The notes: generated by a model not told the origin, from the sequence alone. A DNA stretch of 64,000 nucleotides from Flavobacteriaceae bacterium PS02336 (GCA_029960065.1 JASCOF010000002.1:682001-746000), one strand, 5' to 3'; positions 35,992 through 44,617 are shown, numbered from the stretch's first letter. Program-made: numbers and translations.

Positions 35992-36714
35992 TTAATGAAA
36001 AGTGAAATTTATTAAAATTGCTCTAGATTTCATCGAATCAATATTATCAGTGTAAGGACTAACAGGATGTTCTGCTGTAACATTATCACGAATTAGCTCA
36101 TCTGTAATACCGAACATACCTCTAACAGAAGGAGAAAAGATAAAATATTCAGTAAAAATATCGATTCCAAAACCTACTTCGTAAGCTGCCGTCCATTGTT
36201 TTACCCTGAATTTTTGCTGCCAGTTATCATCTTGAGATTTTGAATTACTAGACAGGTTCAAAGTAGTCGACATACCGCCAACTAAATACGGACGAATGTT
36301 TCCTGTGCGCAGGGCAGAAAATTTTAATAATAATGGGAAGTGAATATAGGTACTGTTCACTTCTCTTAAATAATCCTTTTCTAAAGTTCCTACTCCTGGA
36401 AAATGCAAATCACGTTTTGTGTAATACAATCCAGGTTCAAAACGCAGGTTTATATATTCTTGAAGTCTCAAATCGGCAACAACACCAACGTTAAAACCAG
36501 TCGTCTTTTTTACCTGAATATCATCTTGAACAGGAGTTTTGTAATCAAATTTAAAGTCAAAACTATTAAAACCTAAATAATAGCCAAAGTAAAGACGCTG
36601 CTTCTGCCAGTTTTCAAGGTTAATAATAGGGTCTTTGCTAAACATATTTTTAGCAAATTGCGAGTGCCCTTTTGTTGTTAAGACCAATAAAATTAAGATT
36701 ACAGCTTTTTTCAT
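35992..36714 (-). CDS. porT: Type IX secretion system protein PorT (SprT)
   Basis: 240-aa predicted outer-membrane beta-barrel of the PorT family, required for type IX secretion and hence gliding and export of CTD-tagged proteins in Flavobacteria. Signal peptide 1-19 (VILILLVLTTKGHSQ). Barrel strands include RLYFGYYLGFNSFDFKFDY and LRFEPGLYYTKRDLHFPG. The start is ATG 36714, one base after the menG/ubiE stop; this tight junction with ubiE is the arrangement I know for porT in this group and supports both the start and the identity. It lacks any long periplasmic domain. Confidence 0.9.
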   Translation of the reverse strand: MKKAVILILLVLTTKGHSQFAKNMFSKDPIINLENWQKQRLYFGYYLGFNSFDFKFDYKTPVQDDIQVKKTTGFNVGVVADLRLQEYINLRFEPGLYYTKRDLHFPGVGTLEKDYLREVNSTYIHFPLLLKFSALRTGNIRPYLVGGMSTTLNLSSNSKSQDDNWQQKFRVKQWTAAYEVGFGIDIFTEYFIFSPSVRGMFGITDELIRDNVTAEHPVSPYTDNIDSMKSRAILINFTFH

Positions 36715-36715
36715 A

Positions 36716-37447
36716 CTATTTTTTAGATGCAGAATAAATCGTTGCGACACCAAAAGTTTGCGGCAGTGCCACAACATCTATAAACCCAGTTTTTCTCAAA
36801 ATATTGTTTAAGGCTTCTCCATAAGGGAAAGCAGCAGCAGATTCAGATAAATAGCCATACGCGTCATTATCTTTAGAAAATAACTTTCCAATAAGAGGAA
36901 GTATATTTTTACTGTAAAATTTGTAACCTTGTTTGTAAGGAAATTTATCAGGAACAGAAGTTTCTAAGATAACAAAAACACCATTTGGTTTTAAAACTCT
37001 TAAAATTTCAGCAAAACCTTTTTCAAGATTCTCAAAGTTTCTCACTCCAAAACCAACAGTTATGGCATCAAAATAATTGTCTTCAAAAGGCATGTTTTCA
37101 GAATCCCCTAAAACCAGTTCTATAATATTAGAGAGATTTTTTTCCTGTACTTTCTTTTTTCCAACTTCCAGCATTCCTGCAGAAATATCCAACCCAATAA
37201 TTTTTTCAGCATTAGTTTGTGCTAATAAAATAGCTAAATCACCAGTTCCTGTTGCAATATCTAGAATAATCTTTGGTTTTTTGTCTGATACTATTTTTAA
37301 TACTTTTTTGCGCCACTTAACATCGATTCCAAATGAAATGACACGATTTAAATTGTCGTAATTCCCAGAAATGGTGTCAAACATTTGGGTTACCTGCTCT
37401 TTTTTACCAAGTGAAGAGTCTTTATACGGAGTTATTTTTTCAGACAT
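36716..37447 (-). CDS. ubiE: Demethylmenaquinone methyltransferase
   Basis: 243-aa class I SAM methyltransferase for the last step of menaquinone synthesis (also called menG). Motifs: [20 protein letters not shown], the SAM loop [14 protein letters not shown] (about 65-78), [20 protein letters not shown], and [21 protein letters not shown] near the C-terminus. ATG 37447 ([10 protein letters not shown]) fits the family start better than the ATG at 37474. It is followed after 1 base by porT, so the two are co-transcribed; the metabolic link between them is unclear and may only be positional. Confidence 0.95.
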   Translation of the reverse strand: MSEKITPYKDSSLGKKEQVTQMFDTISGNYDNLNRVISFGIDVKWRKKVLKIVSDKKPKIILDIATGTGDLAILLAQTNAEKIIGLDISAGMLEVGKKKVQEKNLSNIIELVLGDSENMPFEDNYFDAITVGFGVRNFENLEKGFAEILRVLKPNGVFVILETSVPDKFPYKQGYKFYSKNILPLIGKLFSKDNDAYGYLSESAAAFPYGEALNNILRKTGFIDVVALPQTFGVATIYSASKK

Positions 37448-37691
37448 TTTTTTTATTTGGACAAATATAAACAATCTAGTTTAACTGTAATTGAGTTTTG
37501 ATTTGTAAAATAAATGTTTTGGATGATTTATTTCAAAGTTAAGAGTTAGTATGTTTTGGCATCCCTAAATCTAGGGATATTGATAAAATCACTAAATCAC
37601 GGTATTGTGTAATCTGTGTAATATAGACAACTTTGCTGAAGTAAAAATGATTAAAGTTTAATGATTGGTATTGGCACAAAGACTTAAACAA

Positions 37692-37775
37692 ATGATTGCT
37701 TTTTTTGCGCTTGCAATTTCATTTGTTCTTGAGAAAGTTTTGGAAGTATTGTTCTTGGGGGGTAATACTAATTAA
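37692..37775 (+). CDS. Doubtful 27-aa hydrophobic small ORF
   Basis: ATG to TAA reading MIAFFALAISFVLEKVLEVL and then a short LGGNTN-type end. The first 22 residues could form one membrane helix, with an E/K face in the middle. There is no upstream consensus promoter and no homologue I recall, so it may be a chance frame; it is recorded because it is the only sizeable open frame in a long gene-free gap. Confidence 0.2.
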   Translation: MIAFFALAISFVLEKVLEVLFLGGNTN

Positions 37776-37985
37776 TAGTGCAAAATACGTTCTTAGGATT
37801 AAATTTGTTTTTGGAAATTTTAATTTTCTGCCTTTAATATCTTAGTGGTATTTGTTGTTAAAGGCGTTTTGAGACTTAGGTCTCAAATAATATAAAATGT
37901 TATTCAGTTATTACGAATGTTTCTAACATTAGTGATTTTTAAACAAAACTTTTTCTTGAGCGAGTCGGGTTAAAACCAATTATTT

Positions 37986-38017
37986 AAAAACATCCTCCCT
38001 AAAAGAGGATGTTTTTT
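37986..38017. terminator. Terminator of folA
   Basis: AACATCCTC / GAGGATGTT 9-bp stem with a 7-base loop, T-rich on both strands, directly after the folA stop (minus strand). Confidence 0.85.
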
Positions 38018-38020
38018 ATT

Positions 38021-38503
38021 TTATTTTTTAATGTAAGTTTCATAAGTATAATCATAAAGATGCTTTTCATCTTTATAATTTTCTTCAGATTCTACTAACA
38101 GCCATTCACCTTTGTTGATTTTTGGAAAAAAAGTATCTGCTTCAAAAGCGTGGTGAACTTTCGTTAATTCTATTATATCTGTAAATGGAAGAGCAAGGTT
38201 ATAGATTTCGCCTCCACCTATAACATAGCTGTCGTCATCATCTGGACATGCAGCAATTGCTTTTTCTATACTGTCTACCACAATACATCCTTCGGGTTGA
38301 TAATTTTCCTGACGAGTTATTATAACGTGTACTCGATTTGGTAATGGTTTGGGAAAACTTTCAAAAGTTTTTCTTCCCATAATAATGTGGTGACCTGTAG
38401 TAAGAGATTTGAATCTTTTAAAATCATTTGGCAGATGCCATACTAATTCATTGTTTTTTCCAAGCGCATTATTTTCGGCCGCAGCCGCTATCATTATAAT
38501 CAT
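38021..38503 (-). CDS. folA: Dihydrofolate reductase
   Basis: 160-aa NADPH-dependent enzyme that regenerates tetrahydrofolate; the target of trimethoprim. Signatures: MIAAAAENNALGKNNELVWHLPND at the N-terminus (with the active-site WHLPND; the acid is Asp), HHIIMGRKTFESFPKPLPNR, and YVIGGGEIYNLALP. The length is typical. Twelve bases separate it from the upstream 2TM-domain gene, with which it is presumably co-transcribed. thyA, which consumes methylene-THF and produces dihydrofolate, lies 1 kb away on the same strand. Confidence 0.97.
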   Translation of the reverse strand: MIIMIAAAAENNALGKNNELVWHLPNDFKRFKSLTTGHHIIMGRKTFESFPKPLPNRVHVIITRQENYQPEGCIVVDSIEKAIAACPDDDDSYVIGGGEIYNLALPFTDIIELTKVHHAFEADTFFPKINKGEWLLVESEENYKDEKHLYDYTYETYIKK

Positions 38504-38515
38504 GGTATGCTTAAG

Positions 38516-38860
38516 CTAAATTTTATTTTCATATTCTTCATTAATTGAAGATTCGAGCTGGCTGATTCTTTTTTGCTGTAAAGCAACTAATCGATCGATT
38601 TGTTCTCTTTCCCATTTTTTATTCATAAAACGGTCTGTGATATACACTTTTATAAAGTGCAAAATAAAAATAAAGAGCCAGATAGTAATGCCCCAAATAC
38701 ACCAATTTTGAGTTGTTCCTTCTCCAAAACCAAAAAATCTATTAGCAATAAATAAAAATAAACTTCCTAAAAGGAAAAGAACAAAATGAAAATAAAGGAT
38801 TTTTTTTTGTCTTAATCGTCGTCTAGCGTATTCGTATTGTTCGTGCACTTCTTTTTCCAT
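38516..38860 (-). CDS. 2TM domain-containing membrane protein
   Basis: 114 aa with two transmembrane helices (about 22-40 and 55-73) joined by a short loop with NRFFGFGEG. A basic N-terminus (YEYARRRLRQKK) and a charged helical C-terminus (RFMNKKWEREQIDRLVALQQ) are present. This matches the small 2TM domain family common in Bacteroidota, found alone or fused to regulators. Function unknown. Twelve bases before folA, so likely the first gene of that transcript. Confidence 0.85.
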   Translation of the reverse strand: MEKEVHEQYEYARRRLRQKKILYFHFVLFLLGSLFLFIANRFFGFGEGTTQNWCIWGITIWLFIFILHFIKVYITDRFMNKKWEREQIDRLVALQQKRISQLESSINEEYENKI

Positions 38861-39100
38861 AAGATAAAAATGAGATCATAAAGTTAAAATTTATTTTTGA
38901 AAGTCAATATTTTGAGGATGGAATATTTAGCTTGAAATAATCTAAGAATTTGAAATACAAAATTTTATATAGATTAAATTACAGATATGACTAAAATAGC
39001 ATGCTGTTTTTCGTATTATGACAAATCGGATAGGGCAGTAGTTGGGGTTTGATTGATTTTAATTAATTTTAAAGTGTATAAATCTAAAAACTAATTAGTT

Positions 39101-39397
39101 ATGTCTTTGAAGAAACAATTTATCAAAACGAAACCTGTTGTTAAAGTTACATTTTCTATAGATGCCAAAGATGCTGATTCGGCAGCAGTTGTTGGAGATT
39201 TTAATAACTGGAATCCTTCAGAAGGAACTTTAAGCAAATTGAAAAATGGAACTTTTAAAGCTACTTATGATTTGGTTAAAGATGCGATTTACGAATTTAA
39301 GTATATAATTGACGGAACTTATGTAAACGATCCTGAAGCCGATTCTTATAAATGGAATGACTATGCTGGAAGTGAAAATAGTGTTTTAGTTGTATAA
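39101..39397 (+). CDS. Isoamylase early-set (CBM48/AMPK-type) domain protein
   Basis: 98-aa cytoplasmic protein consisting of a single early-set glycogen-binding-like domain. The diagnostic AAVVGDFNNWNPSEGTLSKL (about residues 29-48) and YEFKYIIDGTYVNDPEA (about 67-83) are present. Stand-alone domains of this kind are common in Flavobacteria; they may bind glycogen or a partner kinase or enzyme, but none is adjacent. Monocistronic; the stop codon overlaps a terminator shared with thyA. Confidence 0.9.
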   Translation: MSLKKQFIKTKPVVKVTFSIDAKDADSAAVVGDFNNWNPSEGTLSKLKNGTFKATYDLVKDAIYEFKYIIDGTYVNDPEADSYKWNDYAGSENSVLVV

Positions 39398-39431
39398 AAA
39401 AATCCGCTTAAATATTTAAGCGGATTTTTTT
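39396..39431. terminator. Bidirectional terminator between the CBM48 gene and thyA
   Basis: AAAAAATCCGCTTAAA pairs with the following TTTAAGCGGATTTTTT. It begins inside the stop codon of the plus-strand gene and ends 4 bases before the thyA stop. Confidence 0.9.
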
Positions 39432-39434
39432 ATA

Positions 39435-40286
39435 TTATACTGCGACACTTCCTTTTATTGCTGGATGCGGATCGTAATCTACTAAAGTGAAATCTTCATA
39501 ATCAAAATCAAAAATGTTTTTGATCTCTGGATTTAAAATCATTTTTGGTAATGGTTTTGGTTCACGCGTTAATTGTAATTCCAATTGTTCAAAATGATTG
39601 TTGTAAATGTGTGCGTCTCCAAAAGTGTGGATAAAATCACCAGCTTCTAAGTCGCATACTTGAGCAATCATCATGGTTAATAAAGCATAAGATGCAATGT
39701 TAAATGGAACGCCTAAAAAGATATCAGCGCTTCTTTGATACAATTGACAAGACAATTTTCCTTTAGTTTCTCCTTTTTCTAAATCTGGAGCAGCTACATA
39801 AAATTGAAAAAAGGCATGACATGGAGGTAAAGCAGCTTTGTTATTGGCTACATTTTCCTCAAATGATTTTTTAGTATCAGGTAAAACAGAAGGATTCCAT
39901 GCAGAAACCAGCATTCTGCGGCTGTTTGGATTCGTTTTTAATTCTGTAATTAACTCTGTAATCTGATCAATTTCTTCGCTGTTCCAATTTCTCCATTGAT
40001 GCCCGTAAACTGGACCTAAATCGCCATTAGAGTCAGCCCATTCATCCCAAATTTTTACTCCGTTTTCTTGAAGATATTTAATATTCGTATCACCTTTTAA
40101 AAACCAAAGCAATTCGTAAATAATTGATTTTAAATGCAATTTTTTGGTCGTAACCATTGGGAAACCTTCACTTAAATCAAAACGCATTTGATATCCGAAA
40201 ACGCTTTTTGTTCCAGTTCCTGTACGATCTCCTTTTTGATTACCGTTTTCTAAAACGTGTTTTACTAAATCTAAGTATTGTTTCAT
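39435..40286 (-). CDS. thyA: Thymidylate synthase
   Basis: 283-aa ThyA enzyme converting dUMP to dTMP with methylene-THF. Signature residues: [20 protein letters not shown] near the N-terminus, the catalytic Cys in [34 protein letters not shown] and [13 protein letters not shown] small insertion before the catalytic Cys ([20 protein letters not shown]) accounts for the length above the 264 aa of E. coli. It produces dihydrofolate, the substrate of the folA product encoded 1 kb away. Upstream lies a repeat array (40290-40410) rather than a clear promoter. Confidence 0.97.
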   Translation of the reverse strand: MKQYLDLVKHVLENGNQKGDRTGTGTKSVFGYQMRFDLSEGFPMVTTKKLHLKSIIYELLWFLKGDTNIKYLQENGVKIWDEWADSNGDLGPVYGHQWRNWNSEEIDQITELITELKTNPNSRRMLVSAWNPSVLPDTKKSFEENVANNKAALPPCHAFFQFYVAAPDLEKGETKGKLSCQLYQRSADIFLGVPFNIASYALLTMMIAQVCDLEAGDFIHTFGDAHIYNNHFEQLELQLTREPKPLPKMILNPEIKNIFDFDYEDFTLVDYDPHPAIKGSVAV

Positions 40287-40289
40287 TAT

Positions 40290-40412
40290 TGCTTTAGGCT
40301 TTTTTTTGCTTTAGGCTTTAAGTTTTAGGCTTTAAGCTTTTTTGGCAGTTAATGCTTTCTTGTGTTTTACGCTTTAAGCTTACAGCCTAAAGCTTACGGC
40401 TTACAGCCTTAA
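40290..40412. repeat. Array of GCTTTAGGCTTTAAG-type repeats between the nuclease gene and thyA
   Basis: The left half has four or five copies of GCTTTAGGCTT / TTTAGGCTTTAAG. The right half has the complementary TTACAGCCTAAAGCTTACGG pattern, so the two halves form a large imperfect palindrome. No coding potential. It is transcribed toward thyA if that gene lacks its own promoter. Confidence 0.75.
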
Positions 40413-40414
40413 AA

Positions 40415-41038
40415 TTATCTTTTCGAGATTTCGTCTCTAATTTTTGCTGCTTTTTCGTAGTCTTCTTGAGATACGGCTTGATCTAAAAGTTCGTTCAGCT
40501 CTTGCAAAGTATGTTTTGCATAAACATCACCAGATTGATTGGTTTCTTCTTCATGTCCAAAAGTTTCTGGATTAGAAAGAACATCATCAATTTCCTGAGA
40601 ACCTTGATCTGTATCTGCCGTATTTGATTTTAAATAAATTCCGGCTTTATCTAAGATGTTTTTATAAGTAAAAATCGGAGCATTGAAACGTAAAGCTAAT
40701 GCAATTGCATCAGAAGTTCTTGCATCGATAATTTCCTCGATTTTATCTCTTTCGCAGATTAAACTAGAGTAAAAAACGCCATCAACTAATTTGTGAATGA
40801 TGACCTGTTTTACAACGATATCAAACCTTTCTGCAAAGTTTTTAAATAAATCGTGTGTTAGCGGGCGGGGTGGTTTTATTTCTTTTTCTAAGGCAATAGC
40901 TATTGACTGGGCTTCAAAAGCGCCAATAACAATAGGTAATTTTCTTTCGCCATCAACTTCATTCAGGATTAGGGCATAAGCGCCATTTTGAGTTTGGCTG
41001 TATGAAATTCCTTTTATAGATAATTTTACTAGACTCAT
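40415..41038 (-). CDS. Bifunctional nuclease (BFN/DUF151) family protein with C-terminal UVR motif
   Basis: 207 aa. The N-terminal DUF151 domain (about 1-130) shows LPIVIGAFEAQSIAIALE and ARTSDAIALALRFNAPIF, which in plant and bacterial homologues has DNase/RNase activity. The C-terminus is a UVR helix pair (LNELLDQAVSQEDYEKAAKI then RDEISKR), the interaction motif of UvrB/UvrC and McsA. ATG 41038 is chosen over a GTG at 41059 that lies inside a hairpin. A terminator-like hairpin with a T run stands only 15 bases upstream of the ATG. Confidence 0.9.
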   Translation of the reverse strand: MSLVKLSIKGISYSQTQNGAYALILNEVDGERKLPIVIGAFEAQSIAIALEKEIKPPRPLTHDLFKNFAERFDIVVKQVIIHKLVDGVFYSSLICERDKIEEIIDARTSDAIALALRFNAPIFTYKNILDKAGIYLKSNTADTDQGSQEIDDVLSNPETFGHEEETNQSGDVYAKHTLQELNELLDQAVSQEDYEKAAKIRDEISKR

Positions 41039-41047
41039 ATATGTTTG

Positions 41048-41068
41048 TAAAAAAGGCACTTAGCGCCT
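41048..41068 (-). terminator. Terminator-like hairpin in the leader of the BFN nuclease gene
   Basis: On the minus strand AGGCGC (41063-41068) pairs with GTGCCT (41054-41059), followed by a T run, and the ATG comes 10 bases later. As it lies upstream of the gene but downstream of the etfA terminator, it would act as an attenuator if the promoter lies between. Confidence 0.45.
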
Positions 41069-41135
41069 CATTTTATTGCTTTTTTTGATTGGAAAATAAA
41101 GCTGCAATTTTAATCAAAAAATATGGAACAAAAAA

Positions 41136-41177
41136 GCTGCCTATAAACAAAGATACAATATCTTGTTTTTAGGCAGC
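41136..41177 (-). terminator. Terminator of etfBA
   Basis: GCTGCCTA...AGATA and its near-complement form a 19-20 bp stem with two irregularities. On the minus strand it is followed by six T. It begins 26 bases after the etfA stop. Confidence 0.88.
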
Positions 41178-41202
41178 AAATATTTTGAAGAGAATTCTTG
41201 AA

Positions 41203-42171
41203 TTAAGAATGTTGCGCTTTAAAAGCTTTTAGTTTCTCTGTTAATTGCGGTACAATTTCGAAAGCATCACCAACAATTCCATAATCAGCTACTTTAAAGA
41301 AAGGCGCTTCAGGATCATTATTGATTACCACTTTTACTTTTGATGAGTTAATACCAGCAATATGCTGAATAGCTCCAGAAATACCAACAGCAATGTATAA
41401 GTTTGTTGCAACTGGTTTTCCTGTTTGTCCAACGTGCTCGCTGTGAGGTCTCCATCCTAAATCTGAAACTGGTTTAGAACATGCAGTTGCAGCGCCTAAA
41501 ACAGCAGCAAGATCTTCGATTAATCCCCAATTTTCTGGGCCTTTTAATCCGCGTCCGCCAGAAACTACGATATCAGCATCAGCGATAGAAACTTTTCCAG
41601 AAACTTTTTCTACAGAATCAACTTTTACACCAAAGTCATTGTCCCCAATTGTTGGGTTAAAATCTTCTTCAGATGCAGATCCTGCACTTTCGAAAATTCC
41701 GTAAGAGTTTTTAGCCAAACCAAGAACTTTTACATCGGTATCAATTTGTGTAATGTTGAAAGCTTTATTTGAAAAAGCATTTCTTTTTACTTGAAATGGA
41801 GAAATACTAACTGGTAATCCCACAACATTTGATGCAAAACCAGCATTTAAAGCTACTGCAACTAATGATGAAAGGTAGATGCTGTCTGTTGTAGAAGAAA
41901 GTAAAACTACTTTTGTTCCTTCTTTTTCTGCAGCTTGTTTGATGACATCAGCGTAAGCTTTAGCAGTAAAACCAGCCAATTTATCATTGCTTACTTTTAA
42001 TACTTTATCAACTCCGTATTTGCCTAATTCGCTTACGTCGCTAATGTTTACAGTTAAAGCTGTAACAGTTGTTCCTAAACTTTCGGCTACTTTTTTTGCA
42101 TAAGAAGCCAATTCGAAAGCTACTTTTTTAAATTTTCCTTCTGCAGATTCTGCGTATATTAATATTGACAT
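41203..42171 (-). CDS. etfA: Electron transfer flavoprotein alpha subunit
   Basis: 322-aa FAD-binding subunit of ETF, which takes electrons from acyl-CoA and other dehydrogenases and passes them to ETF:quinone oxidoreductase. The FAD signature region is intact: VSGGRGLKGPENWGLIEDLA, VGQTGKPVATNLYIAVGISG and VVINNDPEAPFFKVADYGIVGD (read as separate blocks). It is paired with etfB upstream on the same strand; a 152-base repeat array separates the two genes, unusually long for this tightly coupled pair. Confidence 0.96.
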   Translation of the reverse strand: MSILIYAESAEGKFKKVAFELASYAKKVAESLGTTVTALTVNISDVSELGKYGVDKVLKVSNDKLAGFTAKAYADVIKQAAEKEGTKVVLLSSTTDSIYLSSLVAVALNAGFASNVVGLPVSISPFQVKRNAFSNKAFNITQIDTDVKVLGLAKNSYGIFESAGSASEEDFNPTIGDNDFGVKVDSVEKVSGKVSIADADIVVSGGRGLKGPENWGLIEDLAAVLGAATACSKPVSDLGWRPHSEHVGQTGKPVATNLYIAVGISGAIQHIAGINSSKVKVVINNDPEAPFFKVADYGIVGDAFEIVPQLTEKLKAFKAQHS

Positions 42172-42179
42172 AATAATTT

Positions 42180-42322
42180 TAGATTTTAGATTTTAGATTT
42201 CAGATTTTTGAAAATTGAAATCTAAAAATGATTCTTATTTCAGATTAATGATTTTGGATTTGAATGAGGAAAAGATGTTAGAGCTGTGTTCAATCAGCAA
42301 TCTAAAATCTAAACTCTACAAT
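42180..42322. repeat. Inverted repeat array of the AATCTAAAATCTAAA type between etfB and etfA
   Basis: GATTTTAGATTTTAGATTTCAG near 42182-42203 is mirrored by CAATCTAAAATCTAAA at 42298-42313, with smaller complementary blocks inside. It is the same family as 31427-31519. It lies inside an operon, so it is transcribed. Confidence 0.8.
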
Positions 42323-42323
42323 C

Positions 42324-43070
42324 TTAAATCACCTTAGCCTCGTTGTGTAGTAAGTTGATTAACTCATCTAAATTATCAGGAGAAATTAATTTTACTGCTG
42401 ATTTTGGAGCTGGTTTTTCAAATTTAACAGCTTTTGTATTTACAGGAGCATCAACCGGCTCAAGAATAGTTAAAGCTTTAGTTCTTGCTGTCATAATTCC
42501 TCTCATGTTCGGAATACGTAAATCTTTTTCTTCAACAAGACCTTTTTGACCGCCAATGATAAGAGGAAGAGTAGTGCTTACAGTTTCTTTTCCACCGTCG
42601 ATTTCGCGAACAGCTTTTACGTTATTTCCGTCAACTGTTAAAGAAGTACAAGAGTTTAAAAAGTTAGAACCTGTAATTCCTGCAATCATTCCAGGAACCA
42701 TTCCGCCATTATAATCTAAAGATTCTTTTCCTGCAATTACTAGATCGTAACCACCATTTTTAATAACTTCTGCTAATTGTTTTGCAACAAAAAAACCGTC
42801 AGTTGGATTTGCATTAACACGAATCGCTTCGTTAGCACCAATTGCCAAAGCTTTACGCAATGTTGGTTCAGTATCAGGGCCTCCAACGTTTACCACTGTT
42901 ACATTTGCACCTTGCTGTTCTTGGAACCAGATTGCACGTGTAAGTCCAAATTCGTCGTTAGGGTTAATTACATATTGTACGCCGGCTGTATCAAATTCTG
43001 AATCACCGTTAGTAAAGTTAATTTTAGAAGTAGTATCAGGCACATGGCTGATGCAAACTAGTATTTTCAT
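42324..43070 (-). CDS. etfB: Electron transfer flavoprotein beta subunit
   Basis: 248-aa AMP-binding partner of EtfA. Typical features: N-terminal KILVCISHVPDTTSKI, NPNDEFGLTRAI, the ANEAIRV segment, GKESLDYNGGMVPGMIAGI and the recognition-loop region with IPNMRGIMTARTKALTILEP. First gene of the etfBA unit; a -7 box TAAATTTG stands about 35 bases upstream. The order etfB-etfA with a repeat between them is intact. Confidence 0.96.
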   Translation of the reverse strand: MKILVCISHVPDTTSKINFTNGDSEFDTAGVQYVINPNDEFGLTRAIWFQEQQGANVTVVNVGGPDTEPTLRKALAIGANEAIRVNANPTDGFFVAKQLAEVIKNGGYDLVIAGKESLDYNGGMVPGMIAGITGSNFLNSCTSLTVDGNNVKAVREIDGGKETVSTTLPLIIGGQKGLVEEKDLRIPNMRGIMTARTKALTILEPVDAPVNTKAVKFEKPAPKSAVKLISPDNLDELINLLHNEAKVI

Positions 43071-43569
43071 AAGTATGTATTTTGAATTTATAATATGCTT
43101 TTACAAATTTAGAATTTAATTTGGAATAATTATACTATGCATGCATAATATTTTTTAAAACTATTACGATTTCGCAGATTGTTCGGTTTTAGATGATTTT
43201 CATCGGAAACTAAAAATGAAAAAGCATTCATTTTGTCTGATTGTTAGGAATTTTGTAATATTTGCGAGGCAGGAGTAATTTAAATTTTGTCTAAAAAATA
43301 CTATTTTTTGATTTTTGACGTTCTTATGAATGAATTTTGGAGAAACAGGAATTCAACAAATCCCTTAAAGTTTGTCTGAAAAATATTTTAACCCAATAAG
43401 TGTGAATTATACGTTATTATATCGATTTCGTAAATAGCACGATAAGTATAAAAAAGTTAAAACCGAAAGATCTAAAGAAGTTCGTACGATTTTAAATTCA
43501 ATTTATGCTTTTAAGTTATTTAAAATATTTATTTTTGCTCTTCAGAAAATTCAACATACAATATAAAAT
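43071..43569. other. 499-base divergent intergenic region between etfB and pdhB
   Basis: Contains a -7 box for each side: TAAATTTG (43104-43111, minus strand, for etfB) and TATTTTTG (43530-43537, plus strand, for pdhB), neither with a good -33 TTTG. The middle 400 bases hold only short chance frames (the longest about 20 codons) and no hairpin or repeat that I can defend. Confidence 0.45.
43530..43537 (+). promoter_or_regulatory. Possible pdhB -7 promoter element
   Basis: TATTTTTG matches TAnnTTTG, 32 bases before the ATG. Confidence 0.4.
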
Positions 43570-44547
43570 ATGAGAACAATACAATTTAGAGAGGCCATTT
43601 GTGAAGCGATGAGCGAAGAAATGCGTCGCGATGAATCCATATATTTAATGGGAGAAGAGGTTGCAGAATACAATGGAGCTTACAAAGCTTCTAAAGGAAT
43701 GCTTGCTGAGTTTGGTGAAAAAAGAGTAATCGACACTCCAATTGCTGAGCTTGGTTTTTCAGGAATTGCAGTAGGTTCTGCAATGAACGGAAACCGCCCT
43801 ATTGTAGAATATATGACATTCAACTTCTGTTTAGTTGGTATTGATCAAATTATAAATAACGCTGCTAAAATGCGTCAAATGACAGGAGGACAATTTAATG
43901 TGCCTATCGTTTTCCGCGGACCAACAGCTTCTGCTGGTCAATTAGGGGCTACTCACTCACAAGCTTTAGAAAACTGGTTTGCTAATACTCCAGGTCTTAA
44001 AGTGGTTGTTCCTTCAACTCCTTACGATGCAAAAGGATTATTAAAATCAGCTATCCGTGACAATGACCCAGTTATTTTCATGGAATCTGAGCAGATGTAT
44101 GGAGACAAAGGTGAAGTCCCAGACGGAGAATATACAATTCCATTAGGTGTTGCTGATATTAAACGTGAAGGAACTGATGTAACAATTGTTTCATTTGGAA
44201 AAATCATCAAAGAAGCTTTTATTGCTGCTGATGAATTAGCTAAAGAAGGTATTTCTTGTGAAATTATTGATTTAAGAACAGTTCGTCCAATGGATAAAGA
44301 GGCGATACTTAAATCTGTTAAAAAAACAAACCGTTTAGTAATTCTAGAAGAAGCTTGGCCAGTTGCCAGCCTTTCTTCTGAAATCTCTTATATCGTTCAA
44401 GAACAAGCATTCGACTTCCTTGATGCGCCAATTCAACGTATTACAACTGCAGATACTCCTGCACCGTACTCTCCAGTATTACTTAAAGACTGGTTACCAA
44501 ATGCTGGTGATGTTGTAAAAGCAGTTAAAAAAGTATTATACAAATAA
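43570..44547 (+). CDS. pdhB: Pyruvate dehydrogenase E1 component, beta subunit
   Basis: 325-aa transketolase-like subunit of the E1 heterotetramer that decarboxylates pyruvate (or a branched 2-oxoacid). Motifs: YLMGEEVAEYNGAYKASKGM, RVIDTPIAELGFSGIAVGSA, the GGQFNVPIVFRGPT region, ATHSQALENWFANTPGLKVV and the C-terminal TADTPAPYSP followed by LLKDWLPNAGDVVKAVKKVL. The alpha subunit and E2 are not adjacent here, so the complex is encoded in separate loci. Substrate assignment to pyruvate rests on overall similarity. A strong terminator follows. Confidence 0.93.
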   Translation: MRTIQFREAICEAMSEEMRRDESIYLMGEEVAEYNGAYKASKGMLAEFGEKRVIDTPIAELGFSGIAVGSAMNGNRPIVEYMTFNFCLVGIDQIINNAAKMRQMTGGQFNVPIVFRGPTASAGQLGATHSQALENWFANTPGLKVVVPSTPYDAKGLLKSAIRDNDPVIFMESEQMYGDKGEVPDGEYTIPLGVADIKREGTDVTIVSFGKIIKEAFIAADELAKEGISCEIIDLRTVRPMDKEAILKSVKKTNRLVILEEAWPVASLSSEISYIVQEQAFDFLDAPIQRITTADTPAPYSPVLLKDWLPNAGDVVKAVKKVLYK

Positions 44548-44567
44548 TACATATTTAAAATACTCAC

Positions 44568-44608
44568 AAAACTTCATCATTCATAGTTAATTGATGAAGT
44601 TTTTTTTT
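44568..44608 (+). terminator. Terminator of pdhB
   Basis: AAAACTTCATCA (44568-44579) pairs with TGATGAAGTTTT (44592-44603) across a 12-base loop, followed by T. The candidate starts TTG 44591 and ATG 44594 lie inside this stem, so the next gene starts at 44618. Confidence 0.9.
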
Positions 44609-44617
44609 GCCCAGACA

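Larger units (their letters stand above)
37475..38020. other. 546-base stretch without a recognisable gene
   Basis: It holds two small hairpins, ATCCCTA-AATC-TAGGGAT (37562-37579) and TTGAGAC-TTAG-GTCTCAA (37869-37886). A 27-codon ORF at 37692-37775 (see separate entry), a GGGGGG run at 37757-37762 and the folA terminator complete it. No consensus promoter is convincing. It could host a small RNA, but I see no direct evidence. Confidence 0.5.

Noticed and set aside
43195..43262. 20-codon frame (MKKHSFCLIV...) in the etfB-pdhB gap as a possible leader peptide
   Set aside because: No terminator or biased codon run follows it and no promoter precedes it; consistent with chance.
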